DNA of 46,638 bases from Alphaproteobacteria bacterium (GTDB lineage: Bacteria > Pseudomonadota > Alphaproteobacteria > SHVR01): assembly GCA_009694185.1 (NCBI GenBank), contig SHVR01000017.1, forward strand, positions 1 to 46,638. The letters run 5' to 3'. The translations under genes and the position numbers were made by a program. A model generated the notes under the pieces. It was not told where the DNA came from, did no database searches, and saw only the letters and a program-made list of their open reading frames with translations. This document shows, one piece after another, positions 32,277 to 41,037 of the stretch (position 1 is its first letter; every line of letters starts with the position of its first letter).

Positions 32277-33410
32277 ATGAAAGCGCGCCATTTCGTTATC
32301 CTGACCCTGGCCAGCGCGAGTGTCGCGATTGGCGCCGTTGTCGCCCTGCAAGAGGGGCGCGAGACCAGTCGGCCGCTTGCCGCCCAGGGGTTGCTGGTGC
32401 CGGGCTTTATCGACCGGGTCAACGATGTGGACCGGCTCACCATCAACTCACGAAGCGATGGCCAAGTGACCTTGGAGCGCAAGGCCGAGCGCTGGAGCGT
32501 GGCCGAACGGCATAATTATCCCGCCGACCTGGAAAAGGTGCGCCCGGTTCTCCTCCAGATCGCCCAGCTCAAGACCGTGGAGGCATTGACATCCAATCCG
32601 GAGCTCCATAAGCGGCTTCAGGTGGAGGCCATTGACGCGCCGGACTCCGCCTCGGTCAGGCTTACCGCGTCGCTCGGCGCCGCCGTCCAGGCCGATCTGA
32701 TCGTCGGCAAGACCCGCGCCGACCAGCGTCCCGGCGTCTTCGTGCGCAAGGCGGATGAGGCACGGGTGTGGGCGGCGGAAGGCACTCTACAGCCGGAAAA
32801 ACGCGTCGTTCATTGGCTTGATCGCAATATCCTGAATGTGGATTCGAGGCGCGTGGCCGCCATTCGCTTGGCCCATGGCGATGGCGAGCGGCTCGACCTG
32901 GAAAAGGCGGCACCGGGCGATCGCGACCAGGCGCTCGTGACGCCGGTCCCCGGGGGCCAAGTGGCCAAGGCCGCCCATGAATTGAATGCGGTCGCCAGTA
33001 TCCCGGATTTCTTGATCCTCGAGGATGTGCGCCCCAAGGCCGAGGTGAATTTCGCCGCTCCGGCGACGACCGCGAGCTTCGTCACCTTCGATGGCCTCGA
33101 ACTCAGCTTCCGGCTGGTGGAGCAGGACGGCCAGAGCTGGGTCGAAGCCAAGGCCGCCACCGCCACCCCATGGCCCGGCCTCGATGAGTTCATCAAGGCG
33201 GCGCCCGAAGGCTCCGATGCCGCCAGCACCGCCAAGCTCATGAAGCCGGCCGTCGCCGTCGCCCAAGAGGTTGCCGAGATCAATGCCCGCGTCGCTGGCT
33301 GGGCCTACCGGGTCACGGACTATAAGACCGGCAAGTTGAAGAGTCGCCTCGCCGATCTGATCGAGCCCAAGAAAGAAGAAGAAAAGAAGGATGACGACAA
33401 GAAGGGCTAA
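32277..33410 (+). CDS. DUF4340 domain-containing membrane-anchored protein
   Basis: This 377-residue protein has an N-terminal hydrophobic anchor (KARHFVILTLASASVAIGAV). The body matches DUF4340, with repeated sandwich-like segments such as VDRLTINSRSDGQVTLERKA, WSVAERHNYPADLEKVRPVL and AEGTLQPEKRVVHWLDRNIL. The last 20 residues are a lysine/glutamate-rich tail. DUF4340 genes regularly follow GldG-like genes, so the protein probably serves the same envelope complex on the periplasmic side. Biochemical function is unknown. It is the last gene of the cassette. Confidence 0.88.
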   Translation: MKARHFVILTLASASVAIGAVVALQEGRETSRPLAAQGLLVPGFIDRVNDVDRLTINSRSDGQVTLERKAERWSVAERHNYPADLEKVRPVLLQIAQLKTVEALTSNPELHKRLQVEAIDAPDSASVRLTASLGAAVQADLIVGKTRADQRPGVFVRKADEARVWAAEGTLQPEKRVVHWLDRNILNVDSRRVAAIRLAHGDGERLDLEKAAPGDRDQALVTPVPGGQVAKAAHELNAVASIPDFLILEDVRPKAEVNFAAPATTASFVTFDGLELSFRLVEQDGQSWVEAKAATATPWPGLDEFIKAAPEGSDAASTAKLMKPAVAVAQEVAEINARVAGWAYRVTDYKTGKLKSRLADLIEPKKEEEKKDDDKKG

Positions 33411-33447
33411 TATCCGTTCCGAACGGCCACATGCGGGAGGGAATGGG

Positions 33448-33765
33448 ATGATTGCGATTTGGGTGAAGGTGAAGGTCAAGCCAGGGCTGCGCCAGCGTTT
33501 CCTCGATGCGATCGAGGTTGACGCGCTCGGCTCCGAGGGCGACGAGCCGGGCTGTGCCCGTTTCAACGTGCTACAGGATGTCGGCAACGAGAACGTGTAT
33601 TATTTCTATGAAGTTTATGCCGATGACGCGGCACTGGCCGCCCACCGCGCGGCACCCCATTATGCGGTGTGGCGGGCTGCCGCCGACACGTTGGACGGCC
33701 CGATCGAGCGCATCGATTGCCGCACCGTCTTTCCGGCCGATCCGAAATACTGGTTTCCCAAGTAG
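33448..33765 (+). CDS. Antibiotic biosynthesis monooxygenase (ABM) family protein
   Basis: This 105-residue dimeric alpha-beta barrel protein of the ABM/YgiN type contains IWVKVKVKPGLRQRFLDAIE, DEPGCARFNVLQD and NVYYFYEVYADDAALAAHRA, then PHYAVWRA. Relatives act as cofactor-free monooxygenases, for example on quinols, or as small-molecule scavengers. The ATG at 33448 has a strong GGGAGGGAA ribosome site. It is 37 bases after the DUF4340 gene and convergent with metH. A role linked to either is not evident. Confidence 0.9.
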   Translation: MIAIWVKVKVKPGLRQRFLDAIEVDALGSEGDEPGCARFNVLQDVGNENVYYFYEVYADDAALAAHRAAPHYAVWRAAADTLDGPIERIDCRTVFPADPKYWFPK

Positions 33766-33780
33766 GAGCCGCCGGCCGCC

Positions 33781-36700
33781 TCACACCGAGAAATATTTCG
33801 CCTGCGGGTGGAGTACGACGATCGCCGACGTGCTCTGCTCCGGGTGGAGCTGGAACTCGTCGCTAAGCTCGATGCCGATGCGCTCGGCGCCGAGAAGGCG
33901 CAACAGCGGCCCCTGGTCTTCGAGCGTTGGGCAAGCCGGATAGCCGAAAGAATAGCGGCTGCCGCGATAGTTCTGCGCCAGCAGCTTGTCCATCTCGCGG
34001 GCGTCTTCATCGGCGAAGCCGAGTTCGGCCCGAATGCGTTTATGCACCGTCTCGGCCAGCGCCTCGGCCATCTCGACGCCGAGGCCATGCAGATAGAGAT
34101 AGTCCTGGTAGCGGTTCTTGGCGAACCATTCCCGCGCCACCTCCGAGGCGTGCTGGCCGACCGTCACCACTTGCAGGCCGATCACGTCGCGCACATTGTC
34201 CGAGATGTCGCGGAAGAAGTCGGCGATGCAGAGGCCGCCCTCGCGCGCCTGGCGCGGGAAGGCGAAGCGGGCAAGTTCGGTGGCGCCATCCGCATCGAAC
34301 AGGATGACGTCGTTACCCTCGGCCGCGCACCGGTAATAGCCGTAGGCCGCCTTCGGTTGCAAGATGTCCTGCTGGCGGCAGATGTCGACCATGCGCCGGA
34401 GGATGGGGCGCAATTCCTGGCGCGCCCAGGTCATGTACTCGTCCAGCCGGCGGCCGTCTTTCCGGAATCCCCAATGGAACTGGTAGAGCATGCGCTCGTT
34501 GAGGAATGGCACCAGCGACTGGACCGGAATATTCTCGATGACGCGCGCCCCCCAGAAGGGCGGCACCGGCACCGGTAGATCGCGGTGGAGGGCGGCGCGA
34601 TTGACCCGGATCTCCTCAAGGTCGATGGGTCGCTCGGCCGGATTGTCGGCGGGAGCGCCAATGCGCCGCCGGCTCTGGGGGCGGGCGGCGCGCTTGGCTT
34701 GCGCGGCACCCAGATATCTATCGAAGGCGCCCGTCTTGATCTTGTCCATGAGACCGAGGCCGTCGAAGGCATCGCCCGCATAGGCGACACGGCCGGCGCC
34801 ATAGGCCGCCACGCAATCGCCCTCCACATAGGCCCGCGTGAGGGCGGCACCGCCGAGGAGGACCGGCACGTCCCAGCCCTCGCGGGTCATCTCGGCCAAA
34901 TTCTCGCGCATGATGACGGTCGATTTGACCAGCAGGCCGGACATGCCGATGGCGTCCGCCTGGTGTTCGCGGGCGGCCGTCAGAATGTTGGCGATCGGCT
35001 GCTTGATGCCGAGATTGATCACCCGGTAGCCGTTATTGGTCAGGATGATATCGACCAGGTTCTTGCCGATGTCGTGCACGTCGCCCTTGACCGTGGCGAG
35101 CACGATGGTGCCCTTCTCCTGGCCGGCGACGCGCTCCATGAGCGGCTCCAGATAGGCCACGGCGGCCTTCATGGTCTCGGCCGATTGCAGGACGAAGGGA
35201 AGCTGCATCTTGCCGGCGCCAAAGAGTTCGCCCACCACCTTCATGCCGTCGAGGAGGAAGCTGTTGATGATATCGAGCGGCTTGTGGCGCTGGAGCGCCT
35301 CGGCCAGGTCCGTGTCGAGGCCGAGCCGGTCGCCGTCGACGATGCGGTCCTTGAGCCGGGTCTCCACGTCTTCGGCGCGCGTCTTCTTGACCGTCGCCTC
35401 GGCCGTGCGGCCCTCGAACAGCGCCATGAAGGCGTGCAGGGGATCATAGCCCTCGCGCCGCCGGTCATAGATCAGGTCCTCAGCGGTCTCGAGCTCGGCC
35501 GGCTGGATCCGGTGCAACGGCATGATCCGGGGAAAATGCACGATGGCGCCCGTCATGCCCCGCTTCAGCGCATGGTCGAGATAGACCGAATTCAGCACAT
35601 GACGGGCGGGCGGGTTGAGGCCGAACGAGATGTTGGAAAGGCCGAGCATGATTTGGCATTCCGGCAGCTCCTTGGCGATGCGCTCGATGGCAAAGAGCGT
35701 TTCCAGGCCGAGCTTGCGGTCGTTTTCGTTGCCCGTCGCGATGGTGAAGGTCAGCGGATCGAACAACAGGTCGGACGCTGGCAGGCCGTGCTTGTTGACG
35801 GCGAAATCGTAGAGCCGGTGGGCGATGGCCAGCTTGCGGTCGACGTCCTTGGCCATACCCTCTTCGTCGATGGTGAGCGCGATCACCGCCGCGCCGAAGC
35901 GTTTGGCGAGCGCCAGGCGCGCCGCCGGGGCTTCCTCGCCATCCTCGAAATTGATCGAATTGATAATCGCCTTGCCGCCATAGAGCTTGAGCGCCGCCTC
36001 GATGACGGGAAGCTCGGTCGAATCGATGACCAGCGGCGCCGGCACCGCGCCGCGCAACCGTGTGACCATCGCCGTCATGTCGGCAATCTCGTCGCGTCCG
36101 ACAAAGGCGGTGCAGAGATCGAGGGTATGCGAGCCTTCCTTGACCTGTTCGCGCGCCATGGCGACACAGCCGTCCCAGTCGAGTGCCGCCTGTAGCTCGC
36201 GGAATTTCCTGCTGCCATTGGCGTTGCAGCGCTCGCCGATGGCGAGCCAGGCATTTTCCTGGCGGAGCGGCACCTGGGCGTAGAGGGAGGCAACGGCCGG
36301 TACCCAATGGACGCTCCGCCGCTTGGCCGCCGGGCGCCGTGCCGCGCCGGCGCGCCGGCGCAGCATGGCGTCGAGGGCCTCGATATGGCCCGGGACCGTG
36401 CCGCAGCAGCCGCCGACCAGATTGATGCCGTCTTCCTCGATATAGCGCTCGATCCAGGCCACCAGTTCCTTGGGGCTCAGCGGATAGCGGGTCTGGCCTT
36501 CCACCAGCTCCGGCAGGCCGGCATTGGGCAGGACCGAGATCAGCCGGTCCCAGTTCTCGCCGAGCCAGCGCACATGCTCGGCCATTTCGAGCGGGCCCGT
36601 GGCGCAGTTGATGCCGATGAGGTCGACGTCGAGGGCACGCAGGATGGTCGCCGCCGCGGCGATGTCGGTGCCGACCAGCATGGTCCCCGTCGTCTCGATG

Positions 36701-37275
36701 GTGACGCTGGTGAAGATCGGCAGATCGCGGCCCGCCGCCGCCAGCGCCCGCTTGGCGCCGTTGACGGCGGCCTTAGCCTGCAAGGGGTCCTGGCAGGTCT
36801 CGATCTGGAAGGCATCGATGCCGCCCGCCAGCAAGCCCGCCGACTGTACAGCGAGCGCATCCTCCAGCGTCTGATAGCCGATATGTCCGAGGCTCGGCAG
36901 CTTGGTGCCGGGGCCGATCGAGCCGAGGACATAGCGCTGGCGGCCATCGCCGGAGAATTCTTCGATCGCCTCGCGGGCCAGCTCGGCCGCCCGTCGGTTG
37001 AGTGTTGTCGCCTTATCCGCAAGGCCGAACTCGGCCAGTGTGATCGGCGAACCACCGAAGCTGTTGGTCGTCACCATGTCGGCGCCGGCCGCGAAGAAGG
37101 TGCGATGCAGGTCGCGCACCAGGTCGGGGCGGCTTTCGATCAGGATTTCAGTGCAGTTCTCCTGGCCCAGATAGTCGCGCTCGACATCGAGGTCGAGCGA
37201 CTGGAAATAGGACCCGGTCGCGCCATCGGCGAGCAGGACTTCCTCGCTGAGCCGATCGGCCAAGTCAGCCATCAT
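33781..37275 (-). CDS. metH: Cobalamin-dependent methionine synthase (MetH)
   Basis: This 1164-residue protein has all four MetH modules. The homocysteine-binding barrel (about 1-320) has zinc cysteines in GINCATG and VGGCCGT. The methyltetrahydrofolate-binding barrel starts at IGERCNANGSRKF (about 350). The B12 module has VKGDVHDIGKNLVDIIL, with the cobalt-ligand D-x-H-x-x-G (about 755). The reactivation domain carries RYSFGYPACPTLEDQGPL near the C-terminus. It transfers a methyl group from 5-methyl-THF to homocysteine. It overlaps metF by 11 bases. Two adjacent ATG codons (37275, 37272) follow a GGGGAGG site; the second has the better spacing. Confidence 0.98.
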   Translation of the reverse strand: MMADLADRLSEEVLLADGATGSYFQSLDLDVERDYLGQENCTEILIESRPDLVRDLHRTFFAAGADMVTTNSFGGSPITLAEFGLADKATTLNRRAAELAREAIEEFSGDGRQRYVLGSIGPGTKLPSLGHIGYQTLEDALAVQSAGLLAGGIDAFQIETCQDPLQAKAAVNGAKRALAAAGRDLPIFTSVTIETTGTMLVGTDIAAAATILRALDVDLIGINCATGPLEMAEHVRWLGENWDRLISVLPNAGLPELVEGQTRYPLSPKELVAWIERYIEEDGINLVGGCCGTVPGHIEALDAMLRRRAGAARRPAAKRRSVHWVPAVASLYAQVPLRQENAWLAIGERCNANGSRKFRELQAALDWDGCVAMAREQVKEGSHTLDLCTAFVGRDEIADMTAMVTRLRGAVPAPLVIDSTELPVIEAALKLYGGKAIINSINFEDGEEAPAARLALAKRFGAAVIALTIDEEGMAKDVDRKLAIAHRLYDFAVNKHGLPASDLLFDPLTFTIATGNENDRKLGLETLFAIERIAKELPECQIMLGLSNISFGLNPPARHVLNSVYLDHALKRGMTGAIVHFPRIMPLHRIQPAELETAEDLIYDRRREGYDPLHAFMALFEGRTAEATVKKTRAEDVETRLKDRIVDGDRLGLDTDLAEALQRHKPLDIINSFLLDGMKVVGELFGAGKMQLPFVLQSAETMKAAVAYLEPLMERVAGQEKGTIVLATVKGDVHDIGKNLVDIILTNNGYRVINLGIKQPIANILTAAREHQADAIGMSGLLVKSTVIMRENLAEMTREGWDVPVLLGGAALTRAYVEGDCVAAYGAGRVAYAGDAFDGLGLMDKIKTGAFDRYLGAAQAKRAARPQSRRRIGAPADNPAERPIDLEEIRVNRAALHRDLPVPVPPFWGARVIENIPVQSLVPFLNERMLYQFHWGFRKDGRRLDEYMTWARQELRPILRRMVDICRQQDILQPKAAYGYYRCAAEGNDVILFDADGATELARFAFPRQAREGGLCIADFFRDISDNVRDVIGLQVVTVGQHASEVAREWFAKNRYQDYLYLHGLGVEMAEALAETVHKRIRAELGFADEDAREMDKLLAQNYRGSRYSFGYPACPTLEDQGPLLRLLGAERIGIELSDEFQLHPEQSTSAIVVLHPQAKYFSV

Positions 37276-38137
37276 GTGCCTCCCCAGGCGCCGGCTGGCG
37301 CACGCCCAGCATGTGGCAGATGGAGCGGGTCAAGTCCGCTCGATTGAGGGTGTAGAAATGCAGTTCGCCGACACCCTGAGCGATCAGGCGTTGGCATTGT
37401 TCGACCGCGACCGTCGCCGCCACCATGGCGCGGGTGTCGGCATCGTTCTCGATACCCTCGAACAAGTGGGCGAGCCAAGCCGGCACCGTGGTGCCGCAGG
37501 CGGCGGAGAAGCGGGCGACGGTCGCGAAATTGCTGACCGGCAGGATGCCCGGCACGATGGGCACCGTGATGCCGGCGCCTAGAACCCGGTCGAGGAAGCG
37601 GAAATAGACGTCGGTGCCGAAAAAGAACTGGGTGATGGCGCGGCAGGCGCCGGCGTCGATCTTGCGCTTCAGATAGTCGAGGTCGAAGGCGGGGCTGGGC
37701 GCGGTGGGGTGGCCTTCGGGATAGGCCGCGACGCTGATCTCGAAGGGTGCCACGCCCTTCAATCCCGCGATCAGGTCCAGGCCATAGGCGTAGCCCTCGG
37801 GGTGCGGGACATAGCGGCTCTCGCCGGCGGGCGGGTCGCCACGCAGTGCCACCACATGGCGGATGCCGCTTTGCCAATAGGCGCGGGCGACGGCATCGAC
37901 TTCGGCGCGGCTTGCGGCCACGCAAGTGAGGTGGGCCGCCGGCTCGATGCCGGTCTCGCCCCGAACGCGCAGCAGGGTGGCATGGGTGCGATCGCGGGTA
38001 CTACCGCCGGCGCCGTAGGTCACCGAAATGAAGCGGGGCCCGAGCGGGGCCAGCCGGTCGATCGCTTGCCAGAGCGAGCGTTCCGACGCTTCGGACTTGG
38101 GCGGAAAGAATTCGAACGAGACGAGGGGCGGGGCCAT
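37265..38137 (-). CDS. metF: 5,10-Methylenetetrahydrofolate reductase (MetF)
   Basis: This 290-residue FAD-dependent TIM barrel contains VSFEFFPPKS (about 5-14, catalytic glutamate), FISVTYGAGGSTRDRT, HLTCVAASRAEVDAVA, HVVALRGDPP, DLDYLKRKIDAGACRAITQF and VPGILPVSNF. It makes the 5-methyl-THF used by MetH, which is the next gene. The ATG at 38137 overlaps the stop codon of the upstream regulator gene (TGATG), and a GTG one codon earlier is possible. Length and motifs are normal. FAD supply would come from RibF in the same window. Confidence 0.97.
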   Translation of the reverse strand: MAPPLVSFEFFPPKSEASERSLWQAIDRLAPLGPRFISVTYGAGGSTRDRTHATLLRVRGETGIEPAAHLTCVAASRAEVDAVARAYWQSGIRHVVALRGDPPAGESRYVPHPEGYAYGLDLIAGLKGVAPFEISVAAYPEGHPTAPSPAFDLDYLKRKIDAGACRAITQFFFGTDVYFRFLDRVLGAGITVPIVPGILPVSNFATVARFSAACGTTVPAWLAHLFEGIENDADTRAMVAATVAVEQCQRLIAQGVGELHFYTLNRADLTRSICHMLGVRQPAPGEAHDG

Positions 38138-39162
38138 CACGCACTCCGCGCGTGCGGGTGCGCCGGGCGCTGGCGGGCCCGGCTGGCGGCGCGTGTCTCG
38201 GTCGGCGTCTCGGTCTGGGCCGGGCGAGGGCGGTCGGCCACCCAGATTACGACGGTGAGCGGTTTGCCCGGCAGGCGTACCGCCTTACCCATCGCCAGGC
38301 CGCTGGCGTCGCACCAGGCGGCCACTTCCTCGTCGGCGATCCCAAGCCGGCGATGGGCGTGCTCCTGTTGCACGAAATCCAGGTCGTGACGGGCAAAGTC
38401 CACCAATATCAACCGGCCGCCAGGGCGCAGGACCCGCGCCGCCTCGGCGATGGCCGCCGCCGGCCGATCGGCGAAATGCAGCACCTGGTGGATCGTCACC
38501 AGATCGAAGGCGGCACCGGCCATGGGCAGGCGGTACATGTCGCCCAGACGCAGCTGGCAGTGTGTGAGCCGCGCCCGGCCGATCCGGTCGCGCGCCATCG
38601 CCAGCATGTCGCGCGACAAGTCGACGCCGACCGCATGATCCACCCGGCCGCCGAGAAGTTCCAATATGCGGCCCGTTCCGGTGCCGATATCCAACAGGTT
38701 CCGGGCGCGGCCAGGGGCCAAGCGTTCGAGCATGGCGCGCTCCACCTCCTGCTCGTCCACATAGAGCGAGCGAATGGCGTCCCAGCCGGATGCGTTCCGC
38801 CGGAAATAGTCGGCGGCGGCCTGGGTGCGCCGCGCCTGGATTTCGGCCAGGCGTTCGAGGTCGAGAGCGTGGATCGGATCGCGCGCCGGGATGAGGTCGA
38901 CGAGGGTGCGCGCGATGGCCGATGGCGGGCCGTCGGAAGCGAGGCGATGCAGCACCGAACTGCCCTCGGGCTGGCGTTCGAGCAAGCCTGCCTCGCACAA
39001 CAGCTTCAAGTGCCGCGATACCCGTGGCTGGCTTTGGCCGAGGATTTCAGTGAGTTCGCCGACGCTCAACTCGCCCTCCGCGCAAAGGCCGAGGATGCGC
39101 AGGCGCGTGGGCTCGGCGGCGGCTCTGAGGCCGGTCATCAGCGCTTCCATGCGGTCCCTCAT
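38137..39162 (-). CDS. ArsR-family regulator fused to a SAM-dependent methyltransferase domain
   Basis: This 341-residue two-domain protein has a winged helix of the ArsR type at about residues 10-75 (AEPTRLRILGLCAEGELSVG, LGQSQPRVSRHLKLLCEAGL). A class I methyltransferase domain follows at about 120-280, with the SAM-binding loop LLDIGTGTGRILELLGG, VGVDLSRDML and RVLRPGGRLILVDFARHDLD. The tail is arginine/proline-rich. It is the first gene of the metF-metH operon. Known ArsR-family regulators of methionine metabolism respond to SAM or S-adenosylhomocysteine; here the methyltransferase-like domain is the likely ligand sensor. Autoregulation through the palindrome at 39188-39215 is inferred. 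Confidence 0.92.
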   Translation of the reverse strand: MRDRMEALMTGLRAAAEPTRLRILGLCAEGELSVGELTEILGQSQPRVSRHLKLLCEAGLLERQPEGSSVLHRLASDGPPSAIARTLVDLIPARDPIHALDLERLAEIQARRTQAAADYFRRNASGWDAIRSLYVDEQEVERAMLERLAPGRARNLLDIGTGTGRILELLGGRVDHAVGVDLSRDMLAMARDRIGRARLTHCQLRLGDMYRLPMAGAAFDLVTIHQVLHFADRPAAAIAEAARVLRPGGRLILVDFARHDLDFVQQEHAHRRLGIADEEVAAWCDASGLAMGKAVRLPGKPLTVVIWVADRPRPAQTETPTETRAASRARQRPAHPHARSA

Positions 39163-39187
39163 ACGGATGCTTCATTAACGATAAATG

Positions 39188-39215
39188 AATATAAACATAT
39201 CTTTATGTTTGTCTA
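39188..39215 (-). promoter_or_regulatory. Promoter and operator of the arsR-MTase/metF/metH operon
   Basis: On the minus strand, TAGACA (39210-39215) and TATATT (39188-39193) are 16 bases apart and both match consensus in five of six positions. The spacer is filled by a near-perfect palindrome: the 16-mer at 39191-39206 reads ATAAAcATATcTTTAT with one mismatched pair. An overlapping 7-4-7 inverted repeat (aaacata and tatgttt, 39193-39210) is also present. The predicted leader to the ATG at 39162 is about 20 bases. Repressor binding here would block RNA polymerase. Confidence 0.75.
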
Positions 39216-39366
39216 TAAAAAAACAGAAGTCGACCCGCGCGCGGACGGGATTTTGCCGCGAACCCGGCCCTGTGCCCCGGTATGGCTTCCGGCTCCGCGA
39301 TGTGTTACGCCACGACGCTTCTCGAGCGTCCACCGGCGGCCGGCCTTCTTTCAATAACCTTACCGT

Positions 39367-39984
39367 GTGACGGTTAACGTGAGACAAATTTCGAGTTGTA
39401 AATCCGCGGTCGTCGCATTGCTGTTCGGATTGGCCATGGCCTTTCCGGTCCATGCCGCCGACGAGACCGCCGACGCCTTCGTTCGCCGCATCGGCGGCGA
39501 AGCGGTCAAGGCCATGACCGACGCAGCCATTGCTCGGGACAACCGCGAGAACCGGTTCCGGGAGCTGCTGCACGAGGCATTCGACATGGAGGCTGTCGGG
39601 CGCCTCGTTCTGTCGCGCTATTGGCGTGTCGCCACACCCCGGGAACGGTCGGAATTTATGGGGCTTTTCGAAGACCATCTGGTGCAAATCTACACCAGCC
39701 GCTTCGAGGGCTATCCGGGCGTCGATCTCAAGGTGGCCGGCCTGCGCAAGGATCAGGATTCGCTGATCGTGCAGTCGTCGATCATGCGGCCGGGCAATGC
39801 GCCGCCCGTGGCGCTGGAATGGCGTATCGAGGTGAGCAATGCGCGCCTTGTCGTCACCGATCTGGTGGTCGAAGGGATCAGTATGGTGATCACGCAGCGA
39901 TCGGAATTTGCCTCGGTCATTCAGAACTCCGGTGGTCAGGTTGAAGGCCTGATCGAAGCGCTGCGCAAGCGTACTGGGAAGTGA
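39367..39984 (+). CDS. MlaC/Ttg2D-family phospholipid-binding protein
   Basis: This 205-residue periplasmic protein has a signal peptide (cleavage after VHA near residue 30). The Ttg2D/MlaC fold follows: NRENRFRELLHEAFDMEAVG, RYWRVATPRERSEFMGLFED, a VQIYTSRFEGYPG segment and VVTDLVVEGISMVITQRSEF. MlaC carries phospholipids between outer and inner membrane complexes; related HpnM proteins act with hopanoid genes. No other mla or hpn genes are in the window. The start is a GTG at 39367 (or at 39379) without a clear ribosome site. The PAP2 phosphatase gene follows 37 bases later, which supports a role in envelope lipids. Confidence 0.9.
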   Translation: MTVNVRQISSCKSAVVALLFGLAMAFPVHAADETADAFVRRIGGEAVKAMTDAAIARDNRENRFRELLHEAFDMEAVGRLVLSRYWRVATPRERSEFMGLFEDHLVQIYTSRFEGYPGVDLKVAGLRKDQDSLIVQSSIMRPGNAPPVALEWRIEVSNARLVVTDLVVEGISMVITQRSEFASVIQNSGGQVEGLIEALRKRTGK

Positions 39985-40021
39985 CAGGCGTCCGTGACCG
40001 TGGGTGCGTCGGGGCACGCGC

Positions 40022-41035
40022 ATGATCGGCCGGGCGATCGGGGTCGCGCTCACGGGGTTGGCTGGCTTGGCTATCGGCACCGGGCCGGGCCAAGCCGGGC
40101 CGCGCGGTTACGATGTCGACATCTTCTTGGCCGGCACGCCACGCACTCACCTCGAGAGGTCGGCCGAACCGGTACAGGCCGCCCCGCCGCCCGTCTCCGG
40201 CGCCGCTCACGCGCGGCCCGAAAGCGGGGCCCATCGGCCTGAAGACGTGCCAGCGCCGGCCTACGGCGTCGCCAACCCGCCGCAACGACCGGCAACGGAG
40301 CCGGTGGTCTATAATCCGGATTACCTGTTGAACTATCCGCTGAACTTGCTGCGCATCGCGGTGCGGCCGTTCAGTTTGGACCCAGACCAAGCGCTCGCAA
40401 ACGGTCTCGTCGCCTTGGGCACGCTCGCCCTGATTTTCGCCGACCGGCCGGTGCGCGACTTCGTGCAGCAGAGCCTGCGCGGCGGCTTCACCGATTTCCT
40501 CTCCGACGTGGCGTCGCCAATGGGCGACAACAAGGTCGGTTTTGGCGGCCTCTTTGGCGCCTATCTGGCGGGCGAAGTGGCGAGCGATCGCCGGCTCAAG
40601 GAAGTGGGCCTCCTGGGCGTGCAGGCGGTCGCCATATCGCAATTGGCCGTGGGCGGCCTAAAAAGCGCGACCGGTCGCCTGCGCCCGAACGCCACCGACA
40701 ACGTCGACGACTTCGGCGGGCCGGGTACCAGGGATGGCAATTCATTCCCATCCGGCCATGCCACCAACGCGTTCGCGATCGCAACGATCATTGATGGTGT
40801 CTATGACGATTGGCGGCTGTCGAGCATCGCCTATGGTTTCGCCGGCCTGACCGCCTTTGCCCGCGTCAACGACAACAAGCATTGGCTGTCGGATGTCTTC
40901 TTCGCCAGCGCCCTCGGCTATGCCGTCGGCCGCATCGTCGTGGTGACCTCGCCCTTCCGCGCCGATACGCTGGTGGCGGTGGTGCCAGCGATTGGCGAAG
41001 ACGGGGCCGGCGCCCGATTGCTCATGCGCTTCTGA
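40022..41035 (+). CDS. PAP2-family phosphatase, exported
   Basis: This protein of about 337 residues has an N-terminal signal or anchor (MIGRAIGVALTGLAGLAIGT) and a proline/alanine-rich linker to residue 95. A PAP2 domain follows with all three phosphatase motifs: KSATGRLRP (214-222), FPSGH (His246) and RVNDNKHWLSD (Arg281, His287, Asp291). It should dephosphorylate lipid phosphates or pyrophosphates at the membrane or in the periplasm. A GTG at 40004 would add six residues. It is next to the MlaC-like gene and ends just before the convergent ettA gene. Confidence 0.9.
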   Translation: MIGRAIGVALTGLAGLAIGTGPGQAGPRGYDVDIFLAGTPRTHLERSAEPVQAAPPPVSGAAHARPESGAHRPEDVPAPAYGVANPPQRPATEPVVYNPDYLLNYPLNLLRIAVRPFSLDPDQALANGLVALGTLALIFADRPVRDFVQQSLRGGFTDFLSDVASPMGDNKVGFGGLFGAYLAGEVASDRRLKEVGLLGVQAVAISQLAVGGLKSATGRLRPNATDNVDDFGGPGTRDGNSFPSGHATNAFAIATIIDGVYDDWRLSSIAYGFAGLTAFARVNDNKHWLSDVFFASALGYAVGRIVVVTSPFRADTLVAVVPAIGEDGAGARLLMRF

Positions 41036-41037
41036 TC

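Noticed and set aside
34585-36195. 536-codon plus-strand open frame
   Set aside because: It is antisense to metH, with shadow composition.
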